Shown: positions 24,072 to 33,836 of the stretch, piece by piece
Layout of the letters: the number at the start of each line of letters is the position of its first letter
How positions within the stretch are numbered: position 1 is the stretch's first letter
From: Hallerella sp964501065
Lineage (GTDB): Bacteria > Fibrobacterota > Fibrobacteria > Fibrobacterales > Fibrobacteraceae
Direction: 5' to 3'
Length of the DNA: 64,000 bases
Assembly: GCA_964501065.1 (NCBI GenBank)
Contig: CAZCRF010000002.1
Coordinates: forward strand, 62,001-126,000
The notes under the pieces: generated by a model
Database searches by the model: none
Told to the model about the DNA's origin: nothing
What the model saw: only the letters and a program-made list of their open reading frames with translations
Translations under genes and position numbers: made by a program

Positions 24072-24877
24072 TAACCTTGAAGCTCGGCATCTCGACGTGT
24101 CCGAATGACACTTTTATTTACGAAGCCTTGGTTCGCGGCCTCCCCGGTTCGCCGTTCCATTGGGATGTCGTGTTCGCAGACGTGCAAACCTTGAACGAGA
24201 TGGTTCGCGGCGGAAAGCTCGACGTGGCGAAAATCAGTTGCGGCGTCCTTCCGTTCGTCGAAAAGGATTACCGGCTGCTTTCGTGCGGCGGTGCGATGGG
24301 GTATGGCTGCGGCCCGCTCCTGCTTTCGTGTTCAAAGGATTTTCGGTTCGACAGCCGTCGGGAAACGGTCCTTCCCGGTCGGGACACGACGGCGTCCCTG
24401 CTGTTCCGGTTTTGGGCGTCCCGCGCGCAAAATCTCCATTCCCCGAAGGTCTCCTACGCCTTCTTCAACGAAGTCTACGCGGGACTTTTGTCCAAAAGGA
24501 ACGCCCAAGGCGTGGTCATTCATGAAAAAAGGTTCATTTGGGAACGCGACGGATTGGGGCTGCTGGCGGATTTGGGCGAATTTTGGGAACGGGAAACGCG
24601 TTCGCCGATTCCCTTGGGCTGCTCGGTGGCGAAAAAGTCGTTGGGAGAGGAATCGATTCGCTCCGTGGAGCGGGAAATTCGCCAAAGTTTGGAATCGGCT
24701 TGGAATCGTCCGTTCCTCGTCTCGGACTTCATTCGCGAAAATGCACAAATCCCGGATGATGCCGTGATAGAAAAGCACATCAAAATGTTCGTCACCGATT
24801 TTACGAAGGACGTTGGGGAAGAAGGCTTGCGCGCTCTGGAAACTCTTTCCGCCCACGTGCGTACGGGCGTTTTGTAA
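24068..24877 (+). CDS. mqnD: 1,4-dihydroxy-6-naphthoate synthase
   Basis: Converts cyclic dehypoxanthine futalosine to 1,4-dihydroxy-6-naphthoate in the futalosine menaquinone route. The 269 residues have the periplasmic-binding-protein-like fold of the MqnA/MqnD family; the N-terminal LGISTCPNDTFIYEAL (about 6-21) and the central GVVIHEKRFIWERDGLGLLADLG region (about 148-170) are MqnD-type signatures. It overlaps mqnB by 4 nt (ATGA) and ends the operon. No clear terminator follows. Confidence 0.9.
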   Translation: MITLKLGISTCPNDTFIYEALVRGLPGSPFHWDVVFADVQTLNEMVRGGKLDVAKISCGVLPFVEKDYRLLSCGGAMGYGCGPLLLSCSKDFRFDSRRETVLPGRDTTASLLFRFWASRAQNLHSPKVSYAFFNEVYAGLLSKRNAQGVVIHEKRFIWERDGLGLLADLGEFWERETRSPIPLGCSVAKKSLGEESIRSVEREIRQSLESAWNRPFLVSDFIRENAQIPDDAVIEKHIKMFVTDFTKDVGEEGLRALETLSAHVRTGVL

Positions 24878-25002
24878 AAAAGAAAGACGACTCGGAAAAC
24901 CTCGCTTTTGGCCGCCTTTGTAAAAAATATTTTTGCAAATCGGGCGGATTTTGCAAAAAACTTTATTTATTTTCCGAAAGAATCTTTTCAAGGGAGTTTC
25001 TT

Positions 25003-25212
25003 ATGGACTTGGTTCAGCAACTAGAACAGGAATTCGAGGCGTTCAAGCGCGAATTCGAAAAGTTTGAAAAAGGCAATAAATCCGCAGGAACGCGGGCGCG
25101 GAAAGCCCTCCAGGACATCAAGCGCACGTGCCAGGACCTTCGCGTCTCCATCCAGGGAGCGAAGAAGGAAAATGAAACCAAGAATTCGGAAGAAGAGGGG
25201 GCGGCATCCTAA
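25003..25212 (+). CDS. Histone H1-like (Hc1-type) small DNA-binding protein
   Basis: 69-residue, helical, strongly charged protein: an N-terminal amphipathic helix (QQLEQEFEAFKREFEKFEKG), then KSAGTRARKALQDIKRTCQDLR, which matches the conserved K(A/S)AGTRxRKxxQxLK core of the Hc1/histone H1-like proteins of Chlamydia and Bacteroidetes. It lacks the long Lys/Ala-rich tail of chlamydial Hc1 and ends in an acidic stretch instead. A GGGAG Shine-Dalgarno is present. Likely a nucleoid-associated protein. Match by pattern only. Confidence 0.75.
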   Translation: MDLVQQLEQEFEAFKREFEKFEKGNKSAGTRARKALQDIKRTCQDLRVSIQGAKKENETKNSEEEGAAS

Positions 25213-25280
25213 AAATGGGCGCGAGTGCTGGGAAATATCTTCTAAAATGCTGTTTTTCAAAGATTTATCATTAAAAGTGT

Positions 25281-25309
25281 TTGACCAAAACCATTTTTGT
25301 AGGTATATT
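25281..25309 (+). promoter_or_regulatory. Promoter of the OmpA/TPR block
   Basis: TTGACC (25281-25286), exactly 17 nt, then TATATT (25304-25309). Transcription would begin near 25316, giving a leader of about 90 nt before the OmpA-family ATG at 25406. One of the best matches in the window. Confidence 0.65.
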
Positions 25310-25405
25310 CCACCTTGTGGTTTGCCGTATAGGGTGTGGTTCCCCTGTTGGCCAAGTCCATGGATGTGAAGAATTTATGTATCAAGATTGGAGAAATCTA
25401 GCAGT

Positions 25406-26926
25406 ATGACCCTAAAGAAAGTATTCGTAGTTCTTGTCGGTGCTATGCTCTTTTCGGGATACGCTTCGGCAAAGCCTATTCATGTGCCGGGCGATTACGA
25501 TAAAATAGCGGACGCTCTGGGCAATGCAGATGCCGGCGACACCATATTCGTCAAGCGCGGCACGTACAACGAGAACATCACGCTCATCATGGGTGTCGTT
25601 CTCAAAGGCGAAGACCCTCTCACGACGATTATCGACGGCGGCCGCCGCGGCCCGACCGTGATGGGAACTTCCGGGGCGGAAATGTCCCATTTCACCATTC
25701 GGAACGGGATTGAAGGCATCCTTTGTGAAAATGCAGCTCCCTACATTCACCATTGTTACGTGATGGACAACAAGGCGACTGGAATTGCCGCCTTCATTTC
25801 GCTGCCCAATCTCCGCAACAACGTCGTCTACGGGAACCGCTGGTCGGGAATCCTCGCCTGGGGCGCCAAGTCGTTGGATGCTTCCGTGGAGCAGAACGTC
25901 GTGATGCGGAACGGTTATTCGGGACTTGCGCTCAAGGGACCGTCCAACATCATTGCGCGCAACAACATCTTCATGGAAAACCATTATTACGGAGTTTTCG
26001 CCGATCCCGCTGCGGGGCAGACGAAAATCGAATACAACAACATTTACAAGAATTATTATCCGTTCAACCGGTTCATCAAAGTGAACCGCACGAACGTTTC
26101 CTTGGATCCGAAGTTCATCAATCCGTCCCTTTCAAAGCCGAACTTCTTCTGCAGTTCCAAATCTCCGATGCTCAAGCGCGGCAAGGGAAAGCTGGATATC
26201 GGTCTTCTCGCGCATGACGTCGTCCAAGAAAAAGAAGAGGAGGTCAACGAGAACCGCAATCCGGATACGGATGGGGACGGTCTCTGCGATCCTTGGGTGA
26301 GTGAAGAGAATCAGTCTGAAAAATACGCCGCCGTTTGCTCCGGAATCGACAACTGCCCGGAAGAGGCGGAAGATGTCGACGGTTTCCAAGACGACGACGG
26401 CTGCCCGGATCCGGACAACGACCGTGACGGCATTTGCGATCCTTGGGTCGAAGCGAGCGGGATGCTCGACAAGTATGCGCACACCTGCAAGGGCGTTGAC
26501 GCTTGCCCGGACAATCCCGAAACCTTAAACAGCTATAAAGACGACGACGGCTGCCCGGACGAAGTGCCTGTCCCGCCGAAGAAAGTCTTCGTTCTCGAAG
26601 GTGTCAACTTTGAATCCGGCAAGGCGACCATCACCAAGGATTCCGACGTTTCGCTCCGCAAGGTGGTGGACATCATGGAAGCTTTCCCGGAAACGACTTT
26701 TGAAATTGTCGGGCACACGGACAACGTCGGCAACGCCGCCAAGAACAAGCAGCTTTCTGCCGAACGCGCCGAAGCGGTCAAGGCTTTCCTCGTTGAGAAC
26801 GGCATTGCCGAAAATCGTATGGTGGCTCGTGGAGCCGGCGATACGCAGCCCAAGGCGTCCAACAAGACTCCGGAAGGTCGTGCTCAAAATCGTCGTATTG
26901 AATTCATTCGCACGGATATCAAGTAA
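25406..26926 (+). CDS. OmpA-family protein with beta-helix and TSP3-like calcium repeats
   Basis: Exported protein of 506 residues. Signal peptide MTLKKVFVVLVGAMLFSGYASA; right-handed beta-helix of the pectate-lyase/NosD type (about 24-270; ENITLIMGVVLKGEDPLTTI and repeated N-x-I/V turns); two 50-residue Ca-binding units (about 285-334 and 335-384), each with DxDGDGxCDPWV-like and DDDGCPD ends; and a C-terminal OmpA peptidoglycan-binding domain (about 393-500; NFESGKATI, EIVGHTDNVG, NRRIEF). It would anchor an outer-membrane or periplasmic assembly to the wall. The ATG at 25406 begins the signal peptide. It leads the motor-like block. Confidence 0.88.
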   Translation: MTLKKVFVVLVGAMLFSGYASAKPIHVPGDYDKIADALGNADAGDTIFVKRGTYNENITLIMGVVLKGEDPLTTIIDGGRRGPTVMGTSGAEMSHFTIRNGIEGILCENAAPYIHHCYVMDNKATGIAAFISLPNLRNNVVYGNRWSGILAWGAKSLDASVEQNVVMRNGYSGLALKGPSNIIARNNIFMENHYYGVFADPAAGQTKIEYNNIYKNYYPFNRFIKVNRTNVSLDPKFINPSLSKPNFFCSSKSPMLKRGKGKLDIGLLAHDVVQEKEEEVNENRNPDTDGDGLCDPWVSEENQSEKYAAVCSGIDNCPEEAEDVDGFQDDDGCPDPDNDRDGICDPWVEASGMLDKYAHTCKGVDACPDNPETLNSYKDDDGCPDEVPVPPKKVFVLEGVNFESGKATITKDSDVSLRKVVDIMEAFPETTFEIVGHTDNVGNAAKNKQLSAERAEAVKAFLVENGIAENRMVARGAGDTQPKASNKTPEGRAQNRRIEFIRTDIK

Positions 26927-26940
26927 GGAGAGGTTAGGTG

Positions 26941-29187
26941 ATGACACGCTTTAGCTTCATCAAAACAACGGCCGTAGGGCTTATTTGCACGAGTGCGGTG
27001 TTTGCTTCTCCCTCGTATTCTCCGCACAAGTATCAACAAAATGATTGGTTCGGCGAATTTGGCAGCAACAACACTTCGATGTATGTGAATCCGGCTGGAA
27101 TTGCAGAAACGGATCAGATTGAACTTTCCATTGGCTATTTCAGCACAATCAGCGGAGAAGCCTCCCAGGAATACGGGTCGATTACCATCCCGTTCGGATA
27201 CAACCACACGTTGGGCATTTCTTTCTTCGAGAACGGCGCCGATGTCGATGGTGGCTATTCCTACGTGGAAAACGCCTATATGATTGGCTATGCCTACCGG
27301 CTGATGCATTGCTTGGCCTTGGGCGTAGACGTTTCGATTCTCCAAATCAACCAGTTCGATATGAACAAGCAGTTGACCTTGGGAGCTGACGTCGGCATCG
27401 CTTGGAATCCCATCTCCAATTCGCGTTTCGGTAGCTTGACCGTCGGTGTCGCATTCCAGAATGCTCTGGCTCCGGCCATCAGCACGGAAGAGGACAACGA
27501 CTCCTACCATTTCGTGTTCATGGGCGCGGACCAATCTTACAAGGTGCCGAGCAATTTGAACTTCACCTTGTTCTATCGCGGATTCAACCGCTTGCTCGAA
27601 GCGAAGGCCGAACTTTCCATCATCGACGTGCTTCACGATGACGATGAAGGCGGCGACGGCATGAACCTCGAAACGAGTTTCACCTTGACTTATTATCTGA
27701 GTTCCCACTTGGGAGTCCGCCTTCGCTTTACGAAGGAAGGGTATCCGGTTCTCGGAGCTACGGTGAATGTCAAGGATGTGGCGATTTTCCGTTACCTGGC
27801 TTTGGATTTGGAAATGTCGCATGACGATATCGTCGAAAAGAAAAACCGCGGTTTCATTTGGGCTGTGAAGCTGACTTCCCGTTTCGGGAATACGCGTGAA
27901 GAGTCCATTGGCGAAGACCGTTATCGCCGGTTGAAAATTGAACCGGAAAACGATTACCGTGCCGCCATGCGCCTTTATTTGAACCGCCAATTCTTGGAAG
28001 CGGCTTATGCCTTCGGCAAAGTCCAGACGAAGTATCCGGCATTCCACTTGGTGGATCAGGCTGCCTTCTACAAGGGCAAGTCCTTTGAAAACATGCGGAT
28101 GCACAAAGCTGCCAAGGCTGTTTACGAAGATGCCGCCAAGCGTTACCCGCAGAGCGACCAGCGCGCCAAGTACCAGTTCCAGTTGATGAACATCGATTAC
28201 AAGGAAGGCAAGTACAACGACGCGATGGTCAAATATCAATACATCGTCCAACATTACAGCGAGAGCGATGTGAAGGCGGATGCGGACTACATTGCGGGTC
28301 AGATCAAGTTTGAACAGGGGCTTTACCAAGAATCCATTGACTTGCTCTCTGCGATTCTACCCGGCAACGCCAACTATTTCTATGCCCGTTACACGATGGG
28401 CATCGCCAACAGCCGGATGGGCAAGTGGGACGAAGCGGAGAATTGCTTCCGTGACATCATCGACCAGCCCGCTTCGAACCAATCCGAATTGGATTTGCAA
28501 GATGCAGCAAAGGTCAAACTCGGACACATTTACTTCTCCGGAGAGAATCCGAACATTGCAGAAGCCGCCGGTCTTTACGGGCAGGTGAAGCCGGGTTCTC
28601 CGGTTTACGATGAAGCGATGCTCGCCTTGGGTTGGTCTTTCTTGAAGGTGAACAAGCCTGACGAGGCCATCAAGTTCGCCCAATGGATTATCAAGAACAT
28701 GCCGGATTCCTTCCTCCTTTCGGAAGCTTACCTGGTCGAAGGCTACTGCTATTATATGAAGAAGGACTTGGACAATGCCGAAAAGTCCTTGACCAAGGCG
28801 GAAAAGCTCACGGAACAGCCGGTCGTTTCCATGGCCGCCCGCGACAGTGCCCGCAAGGCTTATGAAGACAATGCCGCCCATTTCGACAGTGTTCAAGACA
28901 AGGCTTTGGATTTGTCTCGCCAGTTGCCGACACCCCGTGTCTCCATGAAGCGCGACCAGTTGCGTCCGGATTTTGACAAGGCGAATCAAGCGATCGATGA
29001 TTATGCGAAGTTCATGGCGCGCTCCCAGCAGAGCGACCGGTTCGAATCCAACCGTAAACGCGTTCTTGAAGATGCGGGCTTCACCCTGGCCACGGTCAAG
29101 ACGAAGAAGGCGGAAAGCGGCGGCGGTGCCGGAACGTCTAACAGCCAAGAACTTCAGGAACTCGAAAATTTGGAAGATTTGGAATAA
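26941..29187 (+). CDS. Outer-membrane barrel (PorV/FadL-like) fused to a TPR domain
   Basis: Protein of 748 residues with a signal peptide (MTRFSFIKTTAVGLICTSAVFA). Residues about 20-325 have the FGSNNTSMYVNPAGIAETDQ opening of the FadL/PorV barrel group and alternating beta-strands. Residues about 335-690 are TPR units (AAMRLYLNRQFLEAAYAFGK, EAYLVEGYCYYMKKDLDNAE). An acidic tail ends QELENLEDLE. Such a fusion would place protein-docking TPRs in the periplasm below a barrel. It begins 14 nt after the OmpA gene with GGAG; GTG at 26938 is an alternative start. A terminator-like hairpin follows. Confidence 0.8.
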   Translation: MTRFSFIKTTAVGLICTSAVFASPSYSPHKYQQNDWFGEFGSNNTSMYVNPAGIAETDQIELSIGYFSTISGEASQEYGSITIPFGYNHTLGISFFENGADVDGGYSYVENAYMIGYAYRLMHCLALGVDVSILQINQFDMNKQLTLGADVGIAWNPISNSRFGSLTVGVAFQNALAPAISTEEDNDSYHFVFMGADQSYKVPSNLNFTLFYRGFNRLLEAKAELSIIDVLHDDDEGGDGMNLETSFTLTYYLSSHLGVRLRFTKEGYPVLGATVNVKDVAIFRYLALDLEMSHDDIVEKKNRGFIWAVKLTSRFGNTREESIGEDRYRRLKIEPENDYRAAMRLYLNRQFLEAAYAFGKVQTKYPAFHLVDQAAFYKGKSFENMRMHKAAKAVYEDAAKRYPQSDQRAKYQFQLMNIDYKEGKYNDAMVKYQYIVQHYSESDVKADADYIAGQIKFEQGLYQESIDLLSAILPGNANYFYARYTMGIANSRMGKWDEAENCFRDIIDQPASNQSELDLQDAAKVKLGHIYFSGENPNIAEAAGLYGQVKPGSPVYDEAMLALGWSFLKVNKPDEAIKFAQWIIKNMPDSFLLSEAYLVEGYCYYMKKDLDNAEKSLTKAEKLTEQPVVSMAARDSARKAYEDNAAHFDSVQDKALDLSRQLPTPRVSMKRDQLRPDFDKANQAIDDYAKFMARSQQSDRFESNRKRVLEDAGFTLATVKTKKAESGGGAGTSNSQELQELENLEDLE

Positions 29188-29197
29188 ACTTGAACAT

Positions 29198-29236
29198 CAA
29201 GGATAGGCCTGTTTGATGCAGGTCTGTCCTTGTTTT
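29198..29236 (+). terminator. Hairpin after the barrel-TPR gene
   Basis: CAAGGATAGGCCTG pairs with CAGGTCTGTCCTTG around TTTGATG, followed by TTTT. Probably an intrinsic terminator or attenuator before the large TPR gene, which starts only 25 nt later. Confidence 0.7.
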
Positions 29237-29260
29237 AAAAGCCGATAGGTGGAAATGCAA

Positions 29261-32200
29261 ATGAAAAAAATATTTCTGATTGCTTTGACTCTTTTAGCCT
29301 TTGCCGGTACGTCTTACGCGGATCCGTGCAAAGACAAGACGAATGAAGCAAAGTCCATGCTTGCCAAGTGCAAGGCAATGCAAAAAGGTTCCCGTGAATA
29401 CAAACAGTGCGCCAGCTCCTACAACCTGTTGAAGACGCAGGCGCAGCAGGCGTGCCGTTCCGGTGGAATGGACGAAAGTGAAATGCAGGCCGCCATCAAG
29501 CAGTGGCGGACTCAGGTGGACCGTTGCAAAGGAAAGCAAAGTTCCCGATGCGCCAGCGCCCTCCAGCAGCTCGGCAACTACCAATACAAGTTGGAAGAAA
29601 AGAAACAGGTCGATGCGATGGCTCAATACGAGTCGGACGTCTCCTGGTGCGAAGACCGTGACAACGAACCGGCCAAGTGCCAGAATTTGGGCGCGGGTCC
29701 CAAGGTGGATCACTCCAAATCCTTGGGCTACTTCTTGGAATACATCGACAAGTATCCGAAAGAGACCAGAACGCCGAACGTGATTTACCAAGCTTCGTTC
29801 ATCTATGAAGCGAGCGGTGAAGACGAAAAGGCGTACAAACTTCGGATGCGCTTGGTCAAGGATTTCCCGGACAACGGCCTTGTGCCGAAGACCTGGCTGC
29901 GTATTGCGGAATACCACTTCATGAATCGAAAATTCCGTGAAGCCATCGACGGCTATAAGCGTGTGACCGGATTCGACAATTTGACGGGCAAGGAAGCCGC
30001 TCTCGCGATGTATCACTTGGCGGAATCTTATTATAATATCGCCGAATACGAAACGGCGGCCAAGACCTATTTCATTTACATTGACGGTTCGGACAAGGGC
30101 AAGTATCCGAGCGACTTGCGTCTTGAAGCGATGGACTTCATGGCGGCGGCCTTCTCCGACATCGATGACGGCGTTCGCGTGGCAGCCCGTTTCTTGAAAG
30201 ACAAGAATGTCAAATTCAAGGACTCCCTTTACTACCGCATCGGTATGAAGAACAAGGATCACGACCGCAATGAGGAAGCCGTCCAGTCCTTCAAGTATTT
30301 GCTAGACATCAACCCGGATTACATCGACGCGCCTCTTGCCGACGTTGCGATGGTGGAAATCTTGATTATCCAGCAAAAGTTCGACGAAGCGCAGGAACAG
30401 CGCAAGTTGGTCGTCAAACGCTACAACAAGAACTCCTCTTGGTATAAAAAGAACAAGCAGTACCCGAAGTCCGTGGAGAATGCAGAAAAGGCCATCCGCG
30501 CCGCCATGTTGGACATTCCGCAGTATGATCACGCCCAAGCGGCAAAGCTCATGAAGGAAGGGGATACCGAGGGCGCCAAGAAGCGTTATCAAGTCGCCAT
30601 CAAGGGTTACAATGACTTCTTGAATCAATACAAGAACGAGCCGACCTGGGATGAATACAAGGTCTATGCCAACCTGGCCTTGGTTTACCAAGAAATGAAC
30701 CAGTTCGCGAAGGCGGCGGACATGTTCAACAAGATTGTCGATGCGGACACGAACCGTTATGGACGTCGCGCATTGGGCTCCGCCGCACCTTACAAGAAAG
30801 AGGACGCCGGCTACAACGCCGTCATCATGATGGACAAGGCGCGTGAGAACGCACAAAAGAGCAAGGCGCAGGACGATCCGGTGAAGGCCTATTCCCTCCC
30901 GGAGACCAAAGCCTACTTTGCTCAAGTGGACCGCTACATGAAGAAATTCAGCCAGCAGAAAGAAGCGGTTGAACTTGCTTACAATGCGGCCATTGTCCGT
31001 TATCAAGCGAAACAGTATCAAGAAGCCGTCGTCGACTTCCGCAACTTGAAGACGAACTACCCGAACAATCAATACATTCTCCTCATTAGTCGAATGCTCG
31101 CCCAATCTTTGCTTGAATCCAATCAGCTGGATGAATCCCAGAAGGAATTCGAATGGCTGTTGAAGCAATATACCGAAGTCAAGGCGACTCGCAACGACTC
31201 CATGGCGAAGATTATCCGTACGTCGATTGCCGCCGTCCTTTTCCAAAAGGCGGATCAGGCCGTGAAGAACGGGCAATATGAAAAAGGTGCTGTCGCTTAC
31301 TTGGATCTAGTCAAGCATTATCCGAAAGAATCCTTTGCCGACAAGGCGATTTTCGAAGCCGGCGGCGCTTATGAAAAGGCGAACAAGTTCGAACAGGCGG
31401 CGCAGACATTCATGATGCTCCCGATGAGCTACAGCTCGTCCCCGCTGACGATTCGCGGCATTCTCCGTGCGGCGATGAACTACAAGAAGGCCGGGAAGCC
31501 GGAACAGGCCGCCCAGACGTTCCTCTTCATCACGAACAACTTTGAAAAGGACTCCATGGCCTTCGCCGCAATCGGTTTCGCTGCGGAAACCTATGATTCC
31601 ATTCCGAACAAGAAGCTCGCCGCACAAACTTACGAGTTGGCGTACAAGAAGTATCCGGACAACGAAAAGACTCCCGGAATGCTTTACAGCGCTTGCTTGA
31701 CCTACGACGAAGCGAAGCTCCCGGAAGAGGCCATCCGATGCAACAAGGATTTGGTCCGGGATTACCCGAAGAGTTCTTACGCTCTCGACGCGGCGTTCAG
31801 CATCCCGGTCGCTTACCAGAATGCAAAACGCTGGTCCGAAGCGGCGGATGCCTACATCTTCTTTGCCAAGACCTACACGACAGACAAGGAAAAGCTGATT
31901 GCCGCCTACATCGGAACGGCTAGAGCTTATCGCGAATTGAAAGACGACAAGAACGCCGCCGATTACTACAAGAAGACCATCGACGCTTACGACAAGTACG
32001 GTCTGCAAATCAAGAATGCCGATCCGGGAGTCCCGGCTGAAGCCGCTTATTACCTCGGCGAAATGGAATACGCCAAGATGGAGCCCATCGAGGTGACCGG
32101 CAAGCAGAAGGCGAAAGATGCCGCCATCAAGAAGCTGAACGAAATTCTCAAGGCTGCCGTGGGGCATTACTCCAAGTCGGCGACTTACGCATCCGAGCAG

Positions 32201-33010
32201 TGGACGTTCCGCGCGACGAACAAAATCGGCTACTTGTTCGTGACGATGGCGACGAAGATTCGCGAACAGGAACTCAACGGCAAGACCGACGAAGAAAAGT
32301 TCGCCGAAAGAATCGGCATTGTCCAGATGTTGCCCGGCTACTACGAACAGGCCCAGCCTATTTTCCAAAAGAACATCGACCTCGCCCGCGACCAGGGCTT
32401 CTACAATGCGGATGTGATTGCCGCTGAAGAAGGCTATATTGAAATGTATTATCAAGGTTGCGCCGTCTTCGTCGAAGTGGGCGATGCCTTCGCCAAGTCG
32501 CCGCTTCCGGACAGTATGGAAATCGTCACCCAGTATGTGGAATACGAAGGCATGACGAAGGAAGATGCGGAAATGGCCGCCGGCGAAGATTTGCAGGCTT
32601 ATCGCGAAGAACTCGCGAGCCGCTCCCAAGCCGCTCGCGAGGCTGCAGTCCCGCGTTGCGCTACGGGTATCCGCGCGTCGGAACACTACGGCATCGACAA
32701 CCAGTGGACGCAAAAGCTCTACGACCTGCTCCGCGATTTGGACGACCAGAACGAAGCCCTTCAAATCAAGATTACGAAGTTCGACGCTTCCAAACTGTTC
32801 CAAGACCCGAGCTACTTCAAGACCAAGACTCGTCTGGATCAAATCCGCCAGTCCAAGGTGATGACGAAGCAGGAACAGCTCGCCACTTATAAGGAAATCC
32901 TCAAGGATGCTCAAGCGGAGAACGAGAAGCTGAAGGCGGAATTGAAGGAACTCCAAGCGCGCCTTGCACCGCCTGCCGCCGCCTCGCCCAGTCCGGACTT
33001 GGCGCAGTAA
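29261..33010 (+). CDS. Large periplasmic TPR protein, 1249 residues
   Basis: Signal peptide MKKIFLIALTLLAFAGTSYA, a Cys-containing N-terminal region (CKDKTNEAKSMLAKCKAMQK; paired cysteines to about residue 145), then more than twenty TPR-like helical pairs over about residues 150-1090 (for example AVVDFRNLKTNYPNNQYILL, AAQTYELAYKKYPDNEKTPG). A C-terminal coiled coil (QAENEKLKAELKELQARL) precedes a Pro/Ala tail. It probably spans or scaffolds the periplasm. The ATG at 29261 is chosen because AGGTGG lies 8 nt upstream and the signal peptide starts there. Its own terminator separates it from tolQ, but gene order suggests one functional system. Confidence 0.8.
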   Translation: MKKIFLIALTLLAFAGTSYADPCKDKTNEAKSMLAKCKAMQKGSREYKQCASSYNLLKTQAQQACRSGGMDESEMQAAIKQWRTQVDRCKGKQSSRCASALQQLGNYQYKLEEKKQVDAMAQYESDVSWCEDRDNEPAKCQNLGAGPKVDHSKSLGYFLEYIDKYPKETRTPNVIYQASFIYEASGEDEKAYKLRMRLVKDFPDNGLVPKTWLRIAEYHFMNRKFREAIDGYKRVTGFDNLTGKEAALAMYHLAESYYNIAEYETAAKTYFIYIDGSDKGKYPSDLRLEAMDFMAAAFSDIDDGVRVAARFLKDKNVKFKDSLYYRIGMKNKDHDRNEEAVQSFKYLLDINPDYIDAPLADVAMVEILIIQQKFDEAQEQRKLVVKRYNKNSSWYKKNKQYPKSVENAEKAIRAAMLDIPQYDHAQAAKLMKEGDTEGAKKRYQVAIKGYNDFLNQYKNEPTWDEYKVYANLALVYQEMNQFAKAADMFNKIVDADTNRYGRRALGSAAPYKKEDAGYNAVIMMDKARENAQKSKAQDDPVKAYSLPETKAYFAQVDRYMKKFSQQKEAVELAYNAAIVRYQAKQYQEAVVDFRNLKTNYPNNQYILLISRMLAQSLLESNQLDESQKEFEWLLKQYTEVKATRNDSMAKIIRTSIAAVLFQKADQAVKNGQYEKGAVAYLDLVKHYPKESFADKAIFEAGGAYEKANKFEQAAQTFMMLPMSYSSSPLTIRGILRAAMNYKKAGKPEQAAQTFLFITNNFEKDSMAFAAIGFAAETYDSIPNKKLAAQTYELAYKKYPDNEKTPGMLYSACLTYDEAKLPEEAIRCNKDLVRDYPKSSYALDAAFSIPVAYQNAKRWSEAADAYIFFAKTYTTDKEKLIAAYIGTARAYRELKDDKNAADYYKKTIDAYDKYGLQIKNADPGVPAEAAYYLGEMEYAKMEPIEVTGKQKAKDAAIKKLNEILKAAVGHYSKSATYASEQWTFRATNKIGYLFVTMATKIREQELNGKTDEEKFAERIGIVQMLPGYYEQAQPIFQKNIDLARDQGFYNADVIAAEEGYIEMYYQGCAVFVEVGDAFAKSPLPDSMEIVTQYVEYEGMTKEDAEMAAGEDLQAYREELASRSQAAREAAVPRCATGIRASEHYGIDNQWTQKLYDLLRDLDDQNEALQIKITKFDASKLFQDPSYFKTKTRLDQIRQSKVMTKQEQLATYKEILKDAQAENEKLKAELKELQARLAPPAAASPSPDLAQ

Positions 33011-33032
33011 TCGGGAACGATTGGGAATTTCA

Positions 33033-33064
33033 GGAATCTCGCTTGAGCGAGATTCCTTTTTTTT
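33033..33064 (+). terminator. Terminator after the large TPR gene
   Basis: GGAATCTCGC pairs perfectly with GCGAGATTCC around a TTGA loop, followed by eight T. A strong intrinsic terminator, so tolQ and the ExbD-like genes need their own promoter in 33065-33174. Confidence 0.88.
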
Positions 33065-33174
33065 GGGGGGTAATGAAAATTTTACAGTGCAAAAGCTTCC
33101 CATTCGGCAAAAAAAAAAATAAATATGCGTTTACAGGAAACAAACACAAACCACTTGATAAAAGGAGTCTCCTA

Positions 33175-33795
33175 ATGTCTAAAATGCTTGAATCGTTTAA
33201 CACGAACAACTCCGGTTGGCAGTTTATGTGGATCATTCTTGCCGTCGGCTTGATTGGTCTTGGCTTTTCGATTGAACGCTTTGTTTACATCATTTTCAAA
33301 AGTGCCAAGGGGCGTGCCAAATTCCTCAAGGATTTCGGCAATCTTCTCAGTGCCAAGCAATATAATGAAGCTTTGAATCTCGCCAACAAGAGCAAGCTCC
33401 CGATTGCCAAGGTTGTCGCCGCCATCGTTGCAAACCGCGATGCCGGCCGTGACGCGATGCAGAACGCTTCGGACGCCGTTTTCCTCACGGAAGCTCCGCG
33501 CCTCACCCGTTACATTTCCATCATTTCCGTGATGGCCTCCATTTCCACCTTGCTCGGACTGATGGGTACGATTTACGGTCTGATTTTCACATTCGACGCC
33601 GTGGCGAACAAACCCGCTGCCGAACGTCCGAAGGCTCTTTCCGACGGTATCGCTATCGCTATGGGAACGACTCTTCTCGGACTTATCTGCGCAGTCCCGC
33701 TCCTCGTGATTGTCGGTGTCTTGAATATGAACAGCGAACGCTTGATTCAAGAAATGGAAGAGAAAGGCCTCAAGATTATCAACGCCCTGTCGTAA
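33175..33795 (+). CDS. MotA/TolQ/ExbB-family proton-channel protein
   Basis: Inner-membrane stator subunit of 206 residues with three membrane segments: FMWIILAVGLIGLGFSIERF (about 16-35), YISIISVMASISTLLGLMGT (about 116-135) and IAIAMGTTLLGLICAVPLLV (about 159-178). GLMGTIYGLIFTF and the TM3 Thr pair (MGTTLLG) are the family's proton-path signatures. It partners ExbD-like subunits to convert proton flow into force. AAAGGAG lies 8 nt before the ATG. Followed by two exbD-like genes and a TonB-like gene, an arrangement like Myxococcus AglR-AglQ-AglS. Confidence 0.92.
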   Translation: MSKMLESFNTNNSGWQFMWIILAVGLIGLGFSIERFVYIIFKSAKGRAKFLKDFGNLLSAKQYNEALNLANKSKLPIAKVVAAIVANRDAGRDAMQNASDAVFLTEAPRLTRYISIISVMASISTLLGLMGTIYGLIFTFDAVANKPAAERPKALSDGIAIAMGTTLLGLICAVPLLVIVGVLNMNSERLIQEMEEKGLKIINALS

Positions 33796-33836
33796 TTGTT
33801 GTCTTCAGGAAACAATAAATTAAGATAGGAGATAAA

